Shown here piece after piece: positions 11,532 through 23,491 of a DNA stretch of 64,000 nt. Made by a program: the position numbers and the translations under genes. How positions within the stretch are numbered: position 1 is the first letter of the stretch; every line of letters begins with the position of its first letter. The notes under the pieces are model-generated. The model made no database searches and had not been told where the DNA came from. It saw nothing but the letters and a program-made list of their open reading frames with translations. This DNA comes from Sabethes cyaneus (lineage: Eukaryota > Arthropoda > Insecta > Diptera > Culicidae), in the NCBI RefSeq assembly GCF_943734655.1, contig NC_071353.1, forward strand, positions 141,769,907 to 141,833,906. The letters run 5' to 3'.

Positions 11532-12637
11532 GTAGTAGGGCAAAAAGCAAAACTTTTTTCCTAGTGTTTTTTGCTTTCATTTAATCGTTTATGGCCTTCA
11601 GCTCTTTTGTTCGTATGAATATCCCCCTTAATTTAAAACTGTGAAAAGTTCGTCATTGATTACTATAATGAAAATAAAAAAATAACTTTTTTGTGTTAGG
11701 AAATAGTTTCTTCGGCAAAGTTGTGAATATTGTAAAAACAAGCAACTTTGCTGAAAAACTAAAGCTTCTATTTTTATCGAGTGTTGAACTATAGGCCATA
11801 TTGTTTGAAACTTCTTTTAAAATTGGTTTTTCATACTTAGCTTTTGTTAGTTGCATTTTACAAGAGTACATTGCTCTAGGCAATTATCGAAGCTCTCAAA
11901 ATACACGTTTTTGCAGAAGACCGCAAACCTCTTGGACCTTTACCTGCTGAGTTATCGCATATTCAAGCTTTAAATTTCCATAGCTTCACGAGCCCATGGG
12001 GTGAAATGGGGCAAGCGGATTTATGAAATCAGCGCTTCATCTTAAAGCTTAAGTCGAGTACTATAAACTTGTATGGATTCCGCTTGTCCCCAACCGTCCA
12101 AATGAAAGTACGGCAAGCATACTTTTTATGTGTTTCGCGTTCGCTAAAGGTTCATAGACACATGATTTCTTCGGCAAAGTTATGGAAAATATAAAGGTAA
12201 ACGACTTTGCTAAAAAAATGACATTTCTATTCCTATCGAGTGCAGAGCTATAGAGCATTTTCCTTGGAAATTCTTTAAAAATTAGTTTTTCATACTCAGT
12301 TTATGTTGGTTGCATTTTACAGAAATATACGGTTCTGGGTGATTCAAGGACTCAAAATATACGTTTTTGCAGAAGATTGCAAATCTATAGGGCCTTTCCT
12401 TACAAAGTTATCCCTTTTGGCTCGTGAAGTTAAGAAAAAATAAAATTTAAATCAGCGATAACTTGGTAAGGAAAGGTCCTAGAGATTTGCAACCTTCTGC
12501 AAAAACATGTGTTTTAATTCTTTCAATAATCGCCTAGAACCTATACTCTTGTAAAATGCAACCAACATACGCTAAATATGAAAAACTGATTTTTATGAAT
12601 TTCCATAAAAAATGCTCTACAGCTCTGTACTCAGTAG

Positions 12638-13954
12638 TGTTACCGTTTCGCACTCTTTACCCTATAACACCCAGGTAGATCGAAATAAATTGAATGTATC
12701 GTGAAGCAGACTAGAGTTCGTGATGAATTTTGCATATAAATAATTCATAGGTTTAGGTTGGGTGAGCGTTTTGAAGTAAATGATGCATTATTATAAATAT
12801 AAAAATTAAATTAAAATCGAAATTAAAAATAAATAAATAAATTAGGGAAAAATAGTTAAAAAGTAAAATTATTTCCGAGTAAATAAAATCGAGGGACTAA
12901 TTAAAAAACACTCACGATGCAACGATACAAAATATAATCCACAACTCTACAAACACCAAACGAAATAAAATGTCAGTTCAATGGCTTAAAAAACGGCAGG
13001 AAATAGAAAGAGGAGTTTCTCCCACCGGCGACAGTGGAGCTACCACCACTTTCGATTAGATGGTTCACTAAGTCAGAACAAAAATTAATTAGCTCCGGCT
13101 ATTCAATAAAAATTAGTTAAAATCTTTAACTTATTGAAGTAAGTGGTGCTTATTATATAGCACGATATTTGTATATACGATCCGTAGCACATGAAGTGGA
13201 TTAGCATAGTCAGGTATGGAAGGTTTACAGGTTACGGGGGAAAAATCAACCCTAACCTTAGTGCATAGATACTGACCAGTTTATTCTGTCCACGTGCTAG
13301 GACCCATTAATATTATTCGGCCTGAATACGCCGACCCGGTTTACCAGACCCCAGACGGTAGATCAACGAGTGATTGGCAAAATCCTCCGGAAAAACGCAC
13401 CCGCGTTCGAACTCCCGCTTCTGAGGTCACACGCGCTCCAGGGGAGGCGGTGACGGGCCGGGGTGAAGCAGATAGTCCGAACCGATTAATACGTAGCTGA
13501 AACACCGCATCCGCGGTAGATCCCCTTCGCCTTTGAGGTCACACGCGCTCATAGGGAGGCCGTGACGGGCCGGGGTTAAGCAGTTCGATACAGCAGGGAA
13601 AACTTCGCACCTGCAGTCGCAGTAAGCAGATCAATAGCCAGAGGTGTTCATCGCAAGCAGCAACGGTCGGCCGACCAACAGCACCGGTAGCCGCAAACCA
13701 AAGCAAACACAGCATCGTGAGTAGAGTGGAAAAAAGTTAGGTTAATAAAAGATTGTAAAAGTTTAATTTAGGGTTTTGATCTCTTGATCCCGAAAGTAGA
13801 CCCGGAGCCGACCCTGAAAGCCTTCGCGTTCTCAAGGTTGAGCTAGCCAGTGAGAAAAGAGGTCTTGAGAGCCCAGCCCCTACACGGTTCCCAGTGGTTC
13901 GACCAGGAACCTGGGGTGAACTTAACCGAGGCCCCTCCGGCCTCGGAAGTAACA
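12638..13954. mobile_element. Probable solo LTR nested in the foldback element
   Basis: The insert begins TGTTACCG and ends GGAAGTAACA, giving TG...CA termini with inverted TGTTAC/GTAACA ends, and is flanked by the 4-bp duplication GTAG at 12634-12637 and 13955-13958. Removing it restores continuity of the foldback arm (GCTCTACAGCTCTGTACT... to AGATAGAAATG), as in the other arm. It is about 1.3 kb, contains an AATAAA near 13744 and an internal tandem duplication. No gag or pol frame is seen, so it looks like a solo LTR rather than a full element. BEL/Pao or Ty3-type origin is undecided. Confidence 0.65.
13395..13582. repeat. Two-copy tandem repeat, about 108-bp period, in the LTR
   Basis: 13395-13475 and 13503-13582 share TGAGGTCACACGCGCTC, GGGAGGC.GTGACGGGCCGG and GAAGCAG/TAAGCAG blocks. 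It is GC-rich compared with its surroundings. Confidence 0.65.
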
Positions 13955-14711
13955 GTAGAGATAGAAATGTGATTTCCTTAGCAAAATTATTTATCTTTAT
14001 ATTTTCTATTACTTTGCCGAAGAAATCATGTGTCTATCTACGAACACAAATAAAATGGATGTGTATCGATCCTTTCGCGAGCGCGAAACACATAAAACGT
14101 GTGCTTGCCGTACTCTCATTTGGGTGGTTAGGGACAAGGGGAATTCATACAAGTTTATAGCACTCGACTTAAGTTTTAAGGAGACGGGCTGATTTCATAA
14201 CTCTGCTTGCTCTATTTTACCCCATGGGCTCGTGAAGCTATGGAAATTTAAAGCTTGAATATGCGATAACTCAGCAAGTAAAGGTCCAAGAGATTTGCGG
14301 TCTTCTGCAAAAACGTGTATTTTGAGAGCTTCGATAATTGCCCAGAACAATGTACACTTGTAAAATGCAACTAGCAAAAGCTAAGTATGAAAAACCAATT
14401 TTTAATGAAGTTTTAAAGAATATGGCATATAGTTCAGCACTCGATAAAGATAGAAATTTTATTTCTTCAGCAAAGTTGCTTGTTTTTACAATATTTACAA
14501 CTTTGCCGAAGAAACTATGTCTATATTTCCTATCACAAAATTTTTTTTTTTTTATTTTCATTATAGTAAGCGATGACTAACTTTTGACAATTTTAGATTA
14601 AGGGGGATATTCATACGAACAAAAGTGCTAAAGACCATCAATGATAAAATGGAAACAAGAGACACTAGGAAAAAAGTTCCGCTTTTCGGCCTTCTGGACT
14701 ACTGTGGCGTT

Positions 14712-15050
14712 GCCGCTTGCCCTGCAAGAGAGGTTTCAGTTACTCTTCGGGCCTCCTTCTGTATGTATCCCTTGCTGAGATACAGCTTTTGCCGCACTAG
14801 AGAGCCGCTTGAGCGCAGCTCGGGACCACATTGGTGCCCCATCGTCGTCTAGCTGCGTCGCGAAATCGGGAAGATTGTCCACACACCTTTTTGCCGAACT
14901 CAGGATTAGCGGAAGAGACTGAGGGTCCTCCATACAGTGAGTCGCTCTCGAACTTGCAATTTTGCACCGGCTCTTCCTCCATCGTTCTAGTTTTTTCTGA
15001 GTTGCCCTTGCTTTTCTGCCAGACGTTCTCCGAATTGTTTTAGAATATAA
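14712..15050 (-). pseudogene. Probable LOA-like LINE ORF1 remnant
   Basis: Minus-strand frames encode SRAALKRLSSAAKAV followed by QQGIHTEGG, resembling the conserved SGAAKKR...EEA segment of LOA/Lian-type ORF1 proteins, preceded by an acidic/polar stretch. It lies just outside the foldback element and in the same orientation as the LOA pieces at 10697-11531 and 7060-8424, as expected if the foldback element split one LINE. Frames are broken. Confidence 0.45.
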
Positions 15051-18000
15051 CAGACCGTGAATTAAGGGATAATAATTATTGGATTATTCAACAATTCAGT
15101 TATTTCACGAGCGAATAATCCGAGATTTTCATTGCAAGCGTTCGACGTGATGTAAACAAACGAACTTACCCTGATGACAAATGTCTACTTTGATTTTTGT
15201 AATTGTTTTATTGAAAGCACGCTTCGGAGCGTTTCGAACACCAGAACACACAATCTGTTGTAGAGCCACATCTGGAACTAAAATTATGTTTTGAGAAAAG
15301 ATATTCACACATCAGGTGCTGTAAAGCTAAGTCATCATCATATACGGAGCTGGACGGGTAACTGATGTTTAAATAAAAATGGTCTGCAGATGTCTGACAT
15401 CCACGGAGGCAAGGAAAGGCACGATACACGAATTGATGTGGTGCGTAAATTACACAGCATTTATGACAATGACTATGCAGAAAAAACTACGCAACTCGAT
15501 TAAAATATTTGCGATTTGCCCTCCACTTTGCTATATAGTATTCAGTTCGGGTTAAAGGTTGTCGCATGACATGGACGTTGGAAATTCTGCGGCTAAAATA
15601 AATCCGTTTAAATTTCAACATTACAACCGGAGAGGTGTCACACTATCGTTCTTCGCCTTATGACAGAATTAAAAAGAAACAGATAAGTTGATACCATTAA
15701 TGGTTTCTTAAGAAAAAATTCAATTAACAGTTACAACAGAAAACTTTTACTTTTTGAGTCACCTAATGTACACAAAAAAATACTTAAAAGAGAAAAAAAA
15801 ATTAACACAAACAAACTTCAAATTATGGGAAAAACTAACGGCAATTTCGTTACACATAATGTATGAAATAAAATTAAAGCACAAAGGAAAACTTCCTCGC
15901 AAGGTATTGAAAAATAGCTGCTAAAAGAGCCGAGATCTGTTTCATCTCTCAATTAACTCAAGATTAACAGACGGCTTCGCTACTGTCGCAAATAGGTTTC
16001 GACACTTTCAATATCTGTGTGTCCCGCGTTAAAAACGATTTTATCATGCAGACCTACCCGCTTCGACTCGATTCACTCTCAGCAGCAGTCAAAAAACGGC
16101 AGCGTCACCAAAGGAAGCCGCACATCGCAACTCGCAGTTACGTTACGATGAGTCATAGTCGTTCACGTTTACCTTCTCAACCGCGCCTCTTGCCTTCACT
16201 GCCTCGGTCCTCGCGTAGTCCCACAAAACCCCACCGGACGACGCCATCAACCACTTTCATCTTCAACGCAAGCTCTTTCCGCAGCAGCAGCAGCACCACC
16301 ACCACGGCGGATCTCGTAGGTATCATATGCCGTGCCGCGAAACGACCTCGCCTCGCTATAGGGCCCAAATGGAGGAACCAGTTTCTTGGCCTCCCACGAG
16401 TTCGACTTTCTTCCATTCCCGTTGCTGCTGGTGCTGCTGCTGGCTCGAGCCTGGTTCGCTATCTCCCCGCGTCTTGTTTGACGTTCTCTTGACTCAATGT
16501 TTAATTTTCGCACGTTACAGTTATACTTAGCTCCACACCGCTCTCCAACGTCCCAACGCCAGCCAGCAGCGCCGCAGCAGCAGACCCGGCATACAAGCGC
16601 CGCAGCAGCAGGAAGGGAAAGACGCTCGATTAGATCATACAATATACCGGGGGCCGGGCGCTTCTTCGGTGTGAAGCAGAAGCAGCATTGTTTGCCGAGG
16701 AGTAGTCCATCTAGAAGGGTGCGATTTTTCGATTTTTCATCATCATAATGACATAATCAATATCCATTATGGATTAATTTTTGATGAAACAGTGCAGGAA
16801 ACCGATGTCGTCTTCCATAGAAGGTTATCGTTGTCACTTCTGGCAAACAATATTTTGTCGCTGCTGTTTGTTAAACATTCAAGGCCACAAATTAACGATA
16901 ATGGTTGGCGACGATTTAGACTGGCGTCCGAAGGAAATCAAAACATATTTCAAAAAATTTCTTAAATTTTCACCCAAGGAAAAGGTACTCTTCCTTAATA
17001 AAATTCTGAATAAAAGCGAACTCGTTCAGTTTACTTTTATATTCACTTTTGCACTCACATATTTAACGGTGATTTCATGATTTTTCTGTTCCATCAATCA
17101 CACGAAAAGGAAAACCGGTAAGCTCGATTCCCATAATCATTATTCGCAAACCTCTCCGCTGCCGTCGGGGAGGATGAGGAACACCGATACAACGGTTGGG
17201 TTTGCAATGCTGCGCTGCAGATGCAGCAGCAACGAGCAGAGCACTTCGAACAGACCCCTGCTCGGTGCTGGTGCTCCATTGAACGGGAAGAGAAGAGCGA
17301 CCTATCGCCGTAAAACCAACCGAGAGGCGCTTCTTCAGCAGACCGAACTTTAACTGCGCCGCGCCGTTCCATGTTTATTTATGCGGAAGAAAAACCAAAC
17401 CGAAGAGGAGGAACGCTAAGAAGAGTGACATCAACCGGCACACTAATCGTACAATAACAATTAACACAACTGCTCGATGGCTCCGAGCCGAACGGTCCAC
17501 GCGAGGGGCTCCGTTTCTCCACTGTTGGTTGCCAGATTGATTGGAAGAAATTGATAGGTTATTTCACTTCCCCGGATTGATAGCACTTGATCAAATGTCA
17601 TATAACGTAAAACAATATTTACGAGCTTTGGCTGAAATTCATTAATCAATCAGCAGACCGTGCACAGGGAACAATTTAAATGTTCAGCTTAAGCCGGCGG
17701 GAGGTGAAATGGCGACCCTGCAAACCCATGGTGATTAATTTCCAGTGCACCGCGCCATGGTCGCACGTGTTTGGTTCATCGGTTGGTGGCACTGTGCCTC
17801 TCGCAAGCAAACACCGAATGTCTGTTTACATAATAAATGCGAGAAGTTTAAAATTAACACATGTTAGTTTACCACTTTATGGCACCTCCTCTAAAGTGGC
17901 AATTTGCAGAACTGTAACTCTCCCGTGAGGGGTTTGTTTCGTAAAAAAGCAATGCAATATACCGAGACAGTAGATTCATAACAATGTTTTATGTATATTA

Positions 18001-18290
18001 GCTACAATAAAACGAAAGTACTTACGTTTTAAGAATGAAACTCAATAGTCTAATGAGATTTCCACATTGGTCGTAAAAGGTCAAAATCAGTAACAATTTT
18101 TAACAAAAACCAAGCTTTTGTCACGTACCGCTTCATAATACAGAACTTTTAAAGACAGTGTTCGCTGGGTAAGTAATGGGACCATACTGGGGCATTGACA
18201 TTTGACAAACAAACTGTTTTAAATTTAGAATTTTAAATTGCACAATGAATGTTTGTACTGGCTGGTATGTATTTCTGGCGAATCCACAAT
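15051..18290. other. No gene recognised; GC-richer segment 16000-17400
   Basis: 15051-15950 and 17400-18290 are AT-rich with nothing recognisable. 16000-16750 and 17090-17380 are GC-richer, contain CAG/CAC runs (for example near 16276-16303) and have overlapping open frames on both strands (157 codons at 16019-16492 +, 131 codons at 16247-16642 -) with low-complexity S/P/R or A-rich content and no recognised domain. Such composition is seen in insect promoters and 5' UTRs. A regulatory or untranslated exon is possible, but I cannot assign it to a gene. Confidence 0.35.
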
Positions 18291-19150
18291 TTCAACATTT
18301 TTCCATTCATGCCACCATTTATCCATTTTCATTTCTCGTTTCCATTTTTTTCACTTGATTTTCTTAACTTCGCTTTCCCGCACACATTCCGCATTATAAT
18401 GACCCTTTTATAATTTTTCATTCCTCTTTTCTTGTGTTTTTTACGATTTTTCCTAGAATAGAGAATAGTTTGTCATTATAGTATTGCCAACTTCAATTGC
18501 CTTTTATTTTTCTCATTTTTGTTTCATATGCTATTGTATTCTATATTTGTTTTCCTTACTTCTAGTTTTTATTGTTTGATTATAGTCACATTAACAGCTT
18601 GGGTCATTCGTGACTGCTGCGGAGTTGTGATTTAAATCTGGGTGCTCGGTAGGAGAGGCGTGAACGCTAACCAGTACACCGAGATTGACTCCTTTCACTT
18701 CTACTTATCCACTTTTTTACCATAATAATTTTCTAGTTCGATATTTCCGCCTTCTAATTCTCTTTAACATTCTCCTTACCCGCCTTCATTTTTCAGTTTT
18801 CAATATCTCTGCTCGTTTTACCCTTTCATGACCACTAGATTTCCCTATTTTTATTCATTCATTTTATATAACACACCGAAAATATCCGCCAGAAACGTTC
18901 ATACATTCAGCGCAGTTTTCTAACCAGTTTGAGAGTGAACTTTCGATTGATTGTTAGTTTCATTACTGTTTATTGCACTTCTTTTCCTAGTTAAAAATTT
19001 CTCTTTGCGATTTCCATTTGATTTCACCACTCCGGTACCACTTCTTTTTTCCTGTTATTCTTTTCAGTTTGCCGTTCCGTTTTTACATTTTTCCGTTTCC
19101 CTTTTGTTTTTTTCCTTTTGTCATGTTTTTCACTTCTTTTCCCCTTGAGT
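18290..19150. repeat. Pyrimidine-rich degenerate array (TTTTCCATTTC-like)
   Basis: Loosely repeated phrases of CATTTTTC / TTTTCC type, interrupted by a tRNA-like SINE at 18579-18692. Open frames here (F/S/L-rich) are composition artefacts. Similar DNA occupies 24690-24998, 27389-27600 and 28733-28830. Confidence 0.55.
18579..18692 (-). mobile_element. tRNA-Glu-like SINE, copy 1
   Basis: The minus strand has an A-box-like GGTGTACTGGTTAGCG, an anticodon-arm-like GCCTCTCCTACCG, a degraded B box (CCCAGATTTAAATCAC) and a tail GTCACGAATGACCC followed by a TTAATGTGACTATAAT end. It is co-linear with 36469-36586. It is not a functional tRNA gene: the B box is degenerate and the acceptor stem does not pair. 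Confidence 0.6.
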
Positions 19151-19503
19151 GTTGTTTTCATATAACTATTTCCCATAATCCTATTTTTGATCCAGGTAGT
19201 CACACCCATAGATGGTAGAGTAAACATAGATGATCGAAGATGAATCCTTTGTATCCAAAGGAACTGTCCATGACGTCATTATATCCTTAGTTGGCAAAGC
19301 TGTAAATAATGTAAAAACAAGCAACTTTGCAGAAGAAATAAAATTTCCATATGCACTATAGAACATATTCTTTGAAACTTCTTTAAAAATTAGTTTTTCC
19401 TGCTTACAAGGAAACATCACTATCGGTCACAGGATTAGAGCTTAACCATATACACCATAGTGTAGTTCTGTCGATCCAGAACATCACTGTACTCCTCGTA
19501 TAG

Positions 19504-21264
19504 CCCAAGTAACAATCCAATAGCAAATTGGTCTTATTCATTTCTTGTAGTAGTTTTATCAGAGCATTTCAAAGTCTGTTAGGTTTTATAATGTTTTCCC
19601 TCAAGTGAGCTTTATCTTATTTGATTAACATTTCTGAAGTATGACTGAAGGAGACTTGAAGAATCACCCATAAAACTAAATTATCAATAAGTGTAATTCA
19701 CCTTATAAGGGGTTTTAAAGGATACTTCATTTTTGCTTATAAACGACGCTCCTTAAAACTTAACAATAGTTTTGACAAAAACTTATGACATTCTTCTGCA
19801 AGATTCGTTTATCTTAACAATACTGCCATAAAACTCTCTTAAAATCGTATATTCTTGTAAGAGAAATTATACGCTTGAATAAGAACATTCTAACGTAAAC
19901 AACTAATCTGTCAAAATGGGCGTCTGAACCTGGAGAAAATTGAAGAATACAGATCTTTTAAACGAAAATTAAGCGAAAATCTGTGTAATATTTTGAAAAC
20001 TCTTTCACATGAACAGATAGCGAAGTCACAAAACAATAAAGATCTCAGGCCTAACTGAACTGGGGAAGGACAGTGCCGGTAATGATGCATTTGCCAGAGG
20101 CGGTGCGGGTTTCCTCTAGAGCTTTTCGTATCAGATCAGAAGTCAGATGTCTTTGTACGGAAAATGTTTGAAGGCACTGAAGCAGTTGAAGCATAATTTT
20201 TAAAAACAGTTGTACCGATTGTAAATTAAACGCTTGGAACTGACGTGCAGTCCAAACAGCACAAACAACACGTTACGTCGGTACTTCGTTGATGTTTTCT
20301 TTGTTTTTACTAGAATGGTTATCTTGCAAAAACTTGGTGCCCTCAAGTAATTCAAACAATTCTTATTCAAGCGCAACGTGTCTTCTTCAAGAATACAATA
20401 AGTATTGAAGAACTTATCGCGCTCTTGGAAAAATTTTCTTTGTCTTGTGCAAGAAATGTTAGTCTAATAAGCGCTTTCGGGTTGATTTGGATTTGGACCA
20501 TTGAAAAAATGGCGAACAGGGCTATTTTGATTACTTTTGAAATTGTAGGCAATTGCATATGGGCGCTTATAAAGATGGTATTATGCAATACCCTTAGTGA
20601 TCTTATCTTTTTAAATAAATGTTTAGACATATAAAAGCCTTTTTGCCACAATTAGTTAAAAATTTGGTAGCTATCAACTTCTTCATGAAATCATTAATTT
20701 TTTTTATTAATTTAATTTTTCAATAATCTAGCAAAAATAACTGGCGCGTTAAAATTTTCTAACTTTCATGTCACAAAACATCGACAAACCGAGCGTGGCA
20801 TGAAAAATTTCTCATTTATGAGCAACAAAGCAGCTGCTTTTATCACCATTTTTATTTTCAATTTTCATTTATACCCATTTCGAAATAGCAATATATGTGA
20901 ATGCTTATAGTTTTTGGCTCTTGGTCAATTTAAAACATTTAAGGCTGTGAAAAGTGTATGATGTCTTGCAAGTGTTCTTTGAACAGGCAACCATAAAATC
21001 ATCAACACTTGTGGCGGTTTTCTTTTTGTTTCAAGCGACTCTTGGAAGTCATTATAAAATGATATCGATAAGAATTACAAGTTTTAAAAGGATCTTTGGA
21101 AATTTTCTTGAGAACCTTCTTTAGTGTGGGCCTCCCTCGCCTTATAAGGGTTTTATGGCTGTTTTATCGCAGTTTTGTAGAATTACAAGTTTTGAGATCG
21201 GTTTTAAGCAGCAAATGCTGGAAACCTCTTCAAGTGCACCTTAAAATTGAAATTGTTACTTGGG
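19504..21264. mobile_element. Element with CCCAAGTAACAAT termini nested in the left arm
   Basis: It begins CCCAAGTAACAATCC and ends AATTGTTACTTGGG, giving a 12-13-bp inverted repeat. The intact right arm of the host element shows the empty site (CTCGTATAGGTGTAGCC in arm orientation), so the insert boundaries are defined within a base or two. The flanks suggest a 2-bp AG duplication, which is unusual. It is about 1.76 kb and non-coding: the paired frames at 20367-20651 (-) and 20425-20634 (+) have no recognised domain. Superfamily unassigned. Confidence 0.65.
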
Positions 21265-21764
21265 AGGTGTAGCCTATGGAACTTTCTTGAGAAAACTTAA
21301 CTTGAAATTTGTATGGGAATGTGACTCAATGGAGGCGCAAGGTACGTTGTGAATATGATACATCCTCAAGTAGCAGAACAAAAAGAAAATGATATTGAGC
21401 GAAAATGGATAATTTTATTGTGCAACAAGCGTTTCTAAAATCACTTTTTTATCCACCTGGAAGTGTTATTAAACTTGTCTCCTACTAATAATTTGTTAAT
21501 TGCGTTACAAGTTATTCGTTTACGATACAGGATGAAATTTTCTCTCTATTTAACTAGATACTGTGGCATAATTGGGGCAAACTTCTCTGTGGGAAAATTT
21601 TTTTACAATGTTTACAATACGCTTGCTGCTGGATAACCAAATAAAGCTTTCTTCTTTATCATTTTATTGTTACGTATCATGTTGTTTAAACAGCAAGAAA
21701 CAAGGTTTATGATAATTTTCATTTGCCAAACTTCGTATTGTGTTGTATTAATTAATTTCCCCAT

Positions 21765-22555
21765 TGATTGGCTCATTGATATAAACGGTTTTCGGAGTTC
21801 CCACGAATAGTCCTTCGATTAAGGTCGAATCCAGCTGACACTTGGCGGAAAACTAGTTGTAGCCCGACGATGGCCTCGTTTGCTGTATAATTTGTCCTTC
21901 GCAACGGTACTTAAAGGAACATTCTGCTACGAAGAGATCGCGGTTAAGACTAATATGGTTAAGAAGCCATGGGCAATCCACCCTCGCCATCAGGATATCA
22001 GTTACAAGGATTGCTCGGCACAGATTTCTCCTGGTTGCTAGGATGTCCAGTCCAATTAGCATTAGGCGCGCTTCGTATCTTGGTAGCTGGAGCGAGTGCT
22101 TCCATGGCAGGCGACGGAGGGCGAATTGAATGAATCTGCGTTATATTTTCTCTAACCGATCAACACCGTTGAGATAATAGGGATTCCAAACCGCCGAGCA
22201 ATATTCCAGCGTCGAATGAACAAGCGCGCGGTACAAATTTTTCGAGCAATGTATATCGTTGAAGCTTTTCGCAGTTCTCATGATTAGGCCAAGACTGCGG
22301 GATGCTTTAGCTTGTGCTGCTTGTTGGTGAGCTGTGAGTCAAGGAAAACTCCCAGGTTCTTGAGGCAAGACTCACTTTTCTCACCGTCTGGACCCTAGAT
22401 GATAGTTGAAACGAATTGGCCGTTTTTTGCTGGAGAATGACACAACTGAACACTTGCTAATGTTGAACACCATTCTATTTTCATTAAACCATCTAGAAAA
22501 ACTCTTCAGTTGCCGTAGCAGGAACACGTGAGCTTCTTAGTTGAAATTGTGGCGA
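21765..22555 (-). pseudogene. Non-LTR retrotransposon C-terminal fragment (jockey/CR1-like)
   Basis: Joining broken minus-strand frames gives the C-terminal half of a LINE polyprotein: LEYCSAVWNPYYLNGVDRLE, RRFIQFALRRLPWKHSLQLP and a clean 69-codon stretch (22062-21853) with LDILATRRNLCRAILVTDIL and RVDCPWLL. The same pattern occurs in the element at 49739-51600 (LECCAPVWSPYYQNGV, RRFIRFALRRLPW, RVDCPYIL), so both belong to one clade. It is dead: several stops, no RT active site. Confidence 0.75.
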
Positions 22556-23222
22556 TAAATTTCGATTTATTACTAACACAACTCATTCTTTAAGTCAGAG
22601 ATTATTTAAATTAATATTGCGCCTGCCAGCCAAATCTGTATTATTTACCCTAATGCCAATTGCCGTTATTGCTCTTTCTCTTTCTTACGACAGTGATTTC
22701 AGTATGTCGCAATTTAATCACAGTTCTGTACAGTCGCACTTTCAAACTGCGGAGTCTCATTTAGCGGAAAGTGCGGTATAAAATAACATGGAAAGTGTAG
22801 CGTAACGAGGAGAAAAGTTTAATAACACTTCCAGGTGGACAATAAAGTGATTTTGGAAACGCTTGTTGCATAATAAAATCATCCTTTTCCAAAGAATATC
22901 ATTTTCTTTTTGTTCTGTTACTTGAGGGTGTAGGATATTCACAATGTTTCTTGCGCCTCCATTGAGTCACATTGCCATACAAATCTCAAGTTAAGTTTTC
23001 TCAAAAGAGTTCCATAGGCTACACCTATACGAGCAGTGCAGTGAAGTTCTGGATCGACAGGACTACACTATGGTGTATATGAGTAAGCTCTAAGCCTGTG
23101 ACCGACAGTGATGTTTCCTTGTTAGTTTTTGTTAGTTGTATTTTACAAGAATACATTGTTTTAGGCAATCATCGAAGCATTCAAAATACACGTTTTTGCA
23201 GAAGACCGCAAACCTCCTGGAC

Positions 23223-23491
23223 TAGGTTTGCCAAGTTTGAAAATCACAAAAACCGGTCGGTCGGTCCTGCCTTCAGAGTGACAACTACTTGCTTCTGGTG
23301 CTAGTCGCCAATTTAATGTATATTATCGCCAGAAGTAAAGTATTGTCACTGCAAAACTGGCTATCTTCAATGATCCACTATTCAGGATTGCTAATAAATT
23401 TATCAGAAAATTTAACAAATTAGGCAAAAAGTACAAATCGGGCTTCGCATGTCAGAAAACCGGACTTTTTGCAGGCCACTTGGCAATCCTA
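23223..23491. mobile_element. hAT-type MITE with 8-bp target duplication
   Basis: The 269-bp insert has termini TAGGTTTGCCAAGT and (reverse complement of the right end) TAGGATTGCCAAGT. The 8-bp direct repeat TCCTGGAC flanks it at 23215-23222 and 23492-23499. Related foldback arms carry a single copy of the site. TA(G)G-type termini with 8-bp duplications are typical of hAT. Confidence 0.85.

Larger units (their letters stand above)
11532..14711. mobile_element. Long foldback element, copy 1, inserted in the LOA LINE
   Basis: 11532-12240 and 13959-14711 are diverged inverted copies (about 700 bp each). Landmarks are GTTTCTTCGGCAAAGTT, TTTTTGCAGAAGACCGCAA and CTAGGAAAAAAGTT near the tips. A second inverted pair lies inside (about 12255-12420 against 12440-12625). 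The outer termini read CACGGTAGTAG / CTACTGTG. A shorter, more interrupted copy of the family is at 19240-24300. No transposase is present, so it is non-autonomous. A TG...CA element (12638-13954) sits within it. No clear target duplication was found at the outer ends. Confidence 0.75.
19407..23121. mobile_element. Long-TIR element with TTA target duplication (PIF/Harbinger-like)
   Basis: The left terminus CAAGGAAACATCACTATCGG and the reverse complement of the right terminus (CAAGGAAACATCACTGTCGG) differ at one of the first 27 positions. Inverted arms run about 320 bp: 19407-19503 plus 21265-21485 on the left, and 22795-23121 on the right. TTA flanks both ends (19404-19406, 23122-23124), and the uninterrupted foldback copy has a single TTA at the same place. 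A TTA target duplication is characteristic of PIF/Harbinger. No transposase frame survives; the middle holds a LINE fragment and AT-rich DNA. Confidence 0.7.

Noticed and set aside
16019..16642. Overlapping 157- and 131-codon frames as genes
   Set aside because: Low-complexity S/P/R and A-rich content on opposite strands, no domain or splice evidence; more like a GC-rich promoter or UTR.
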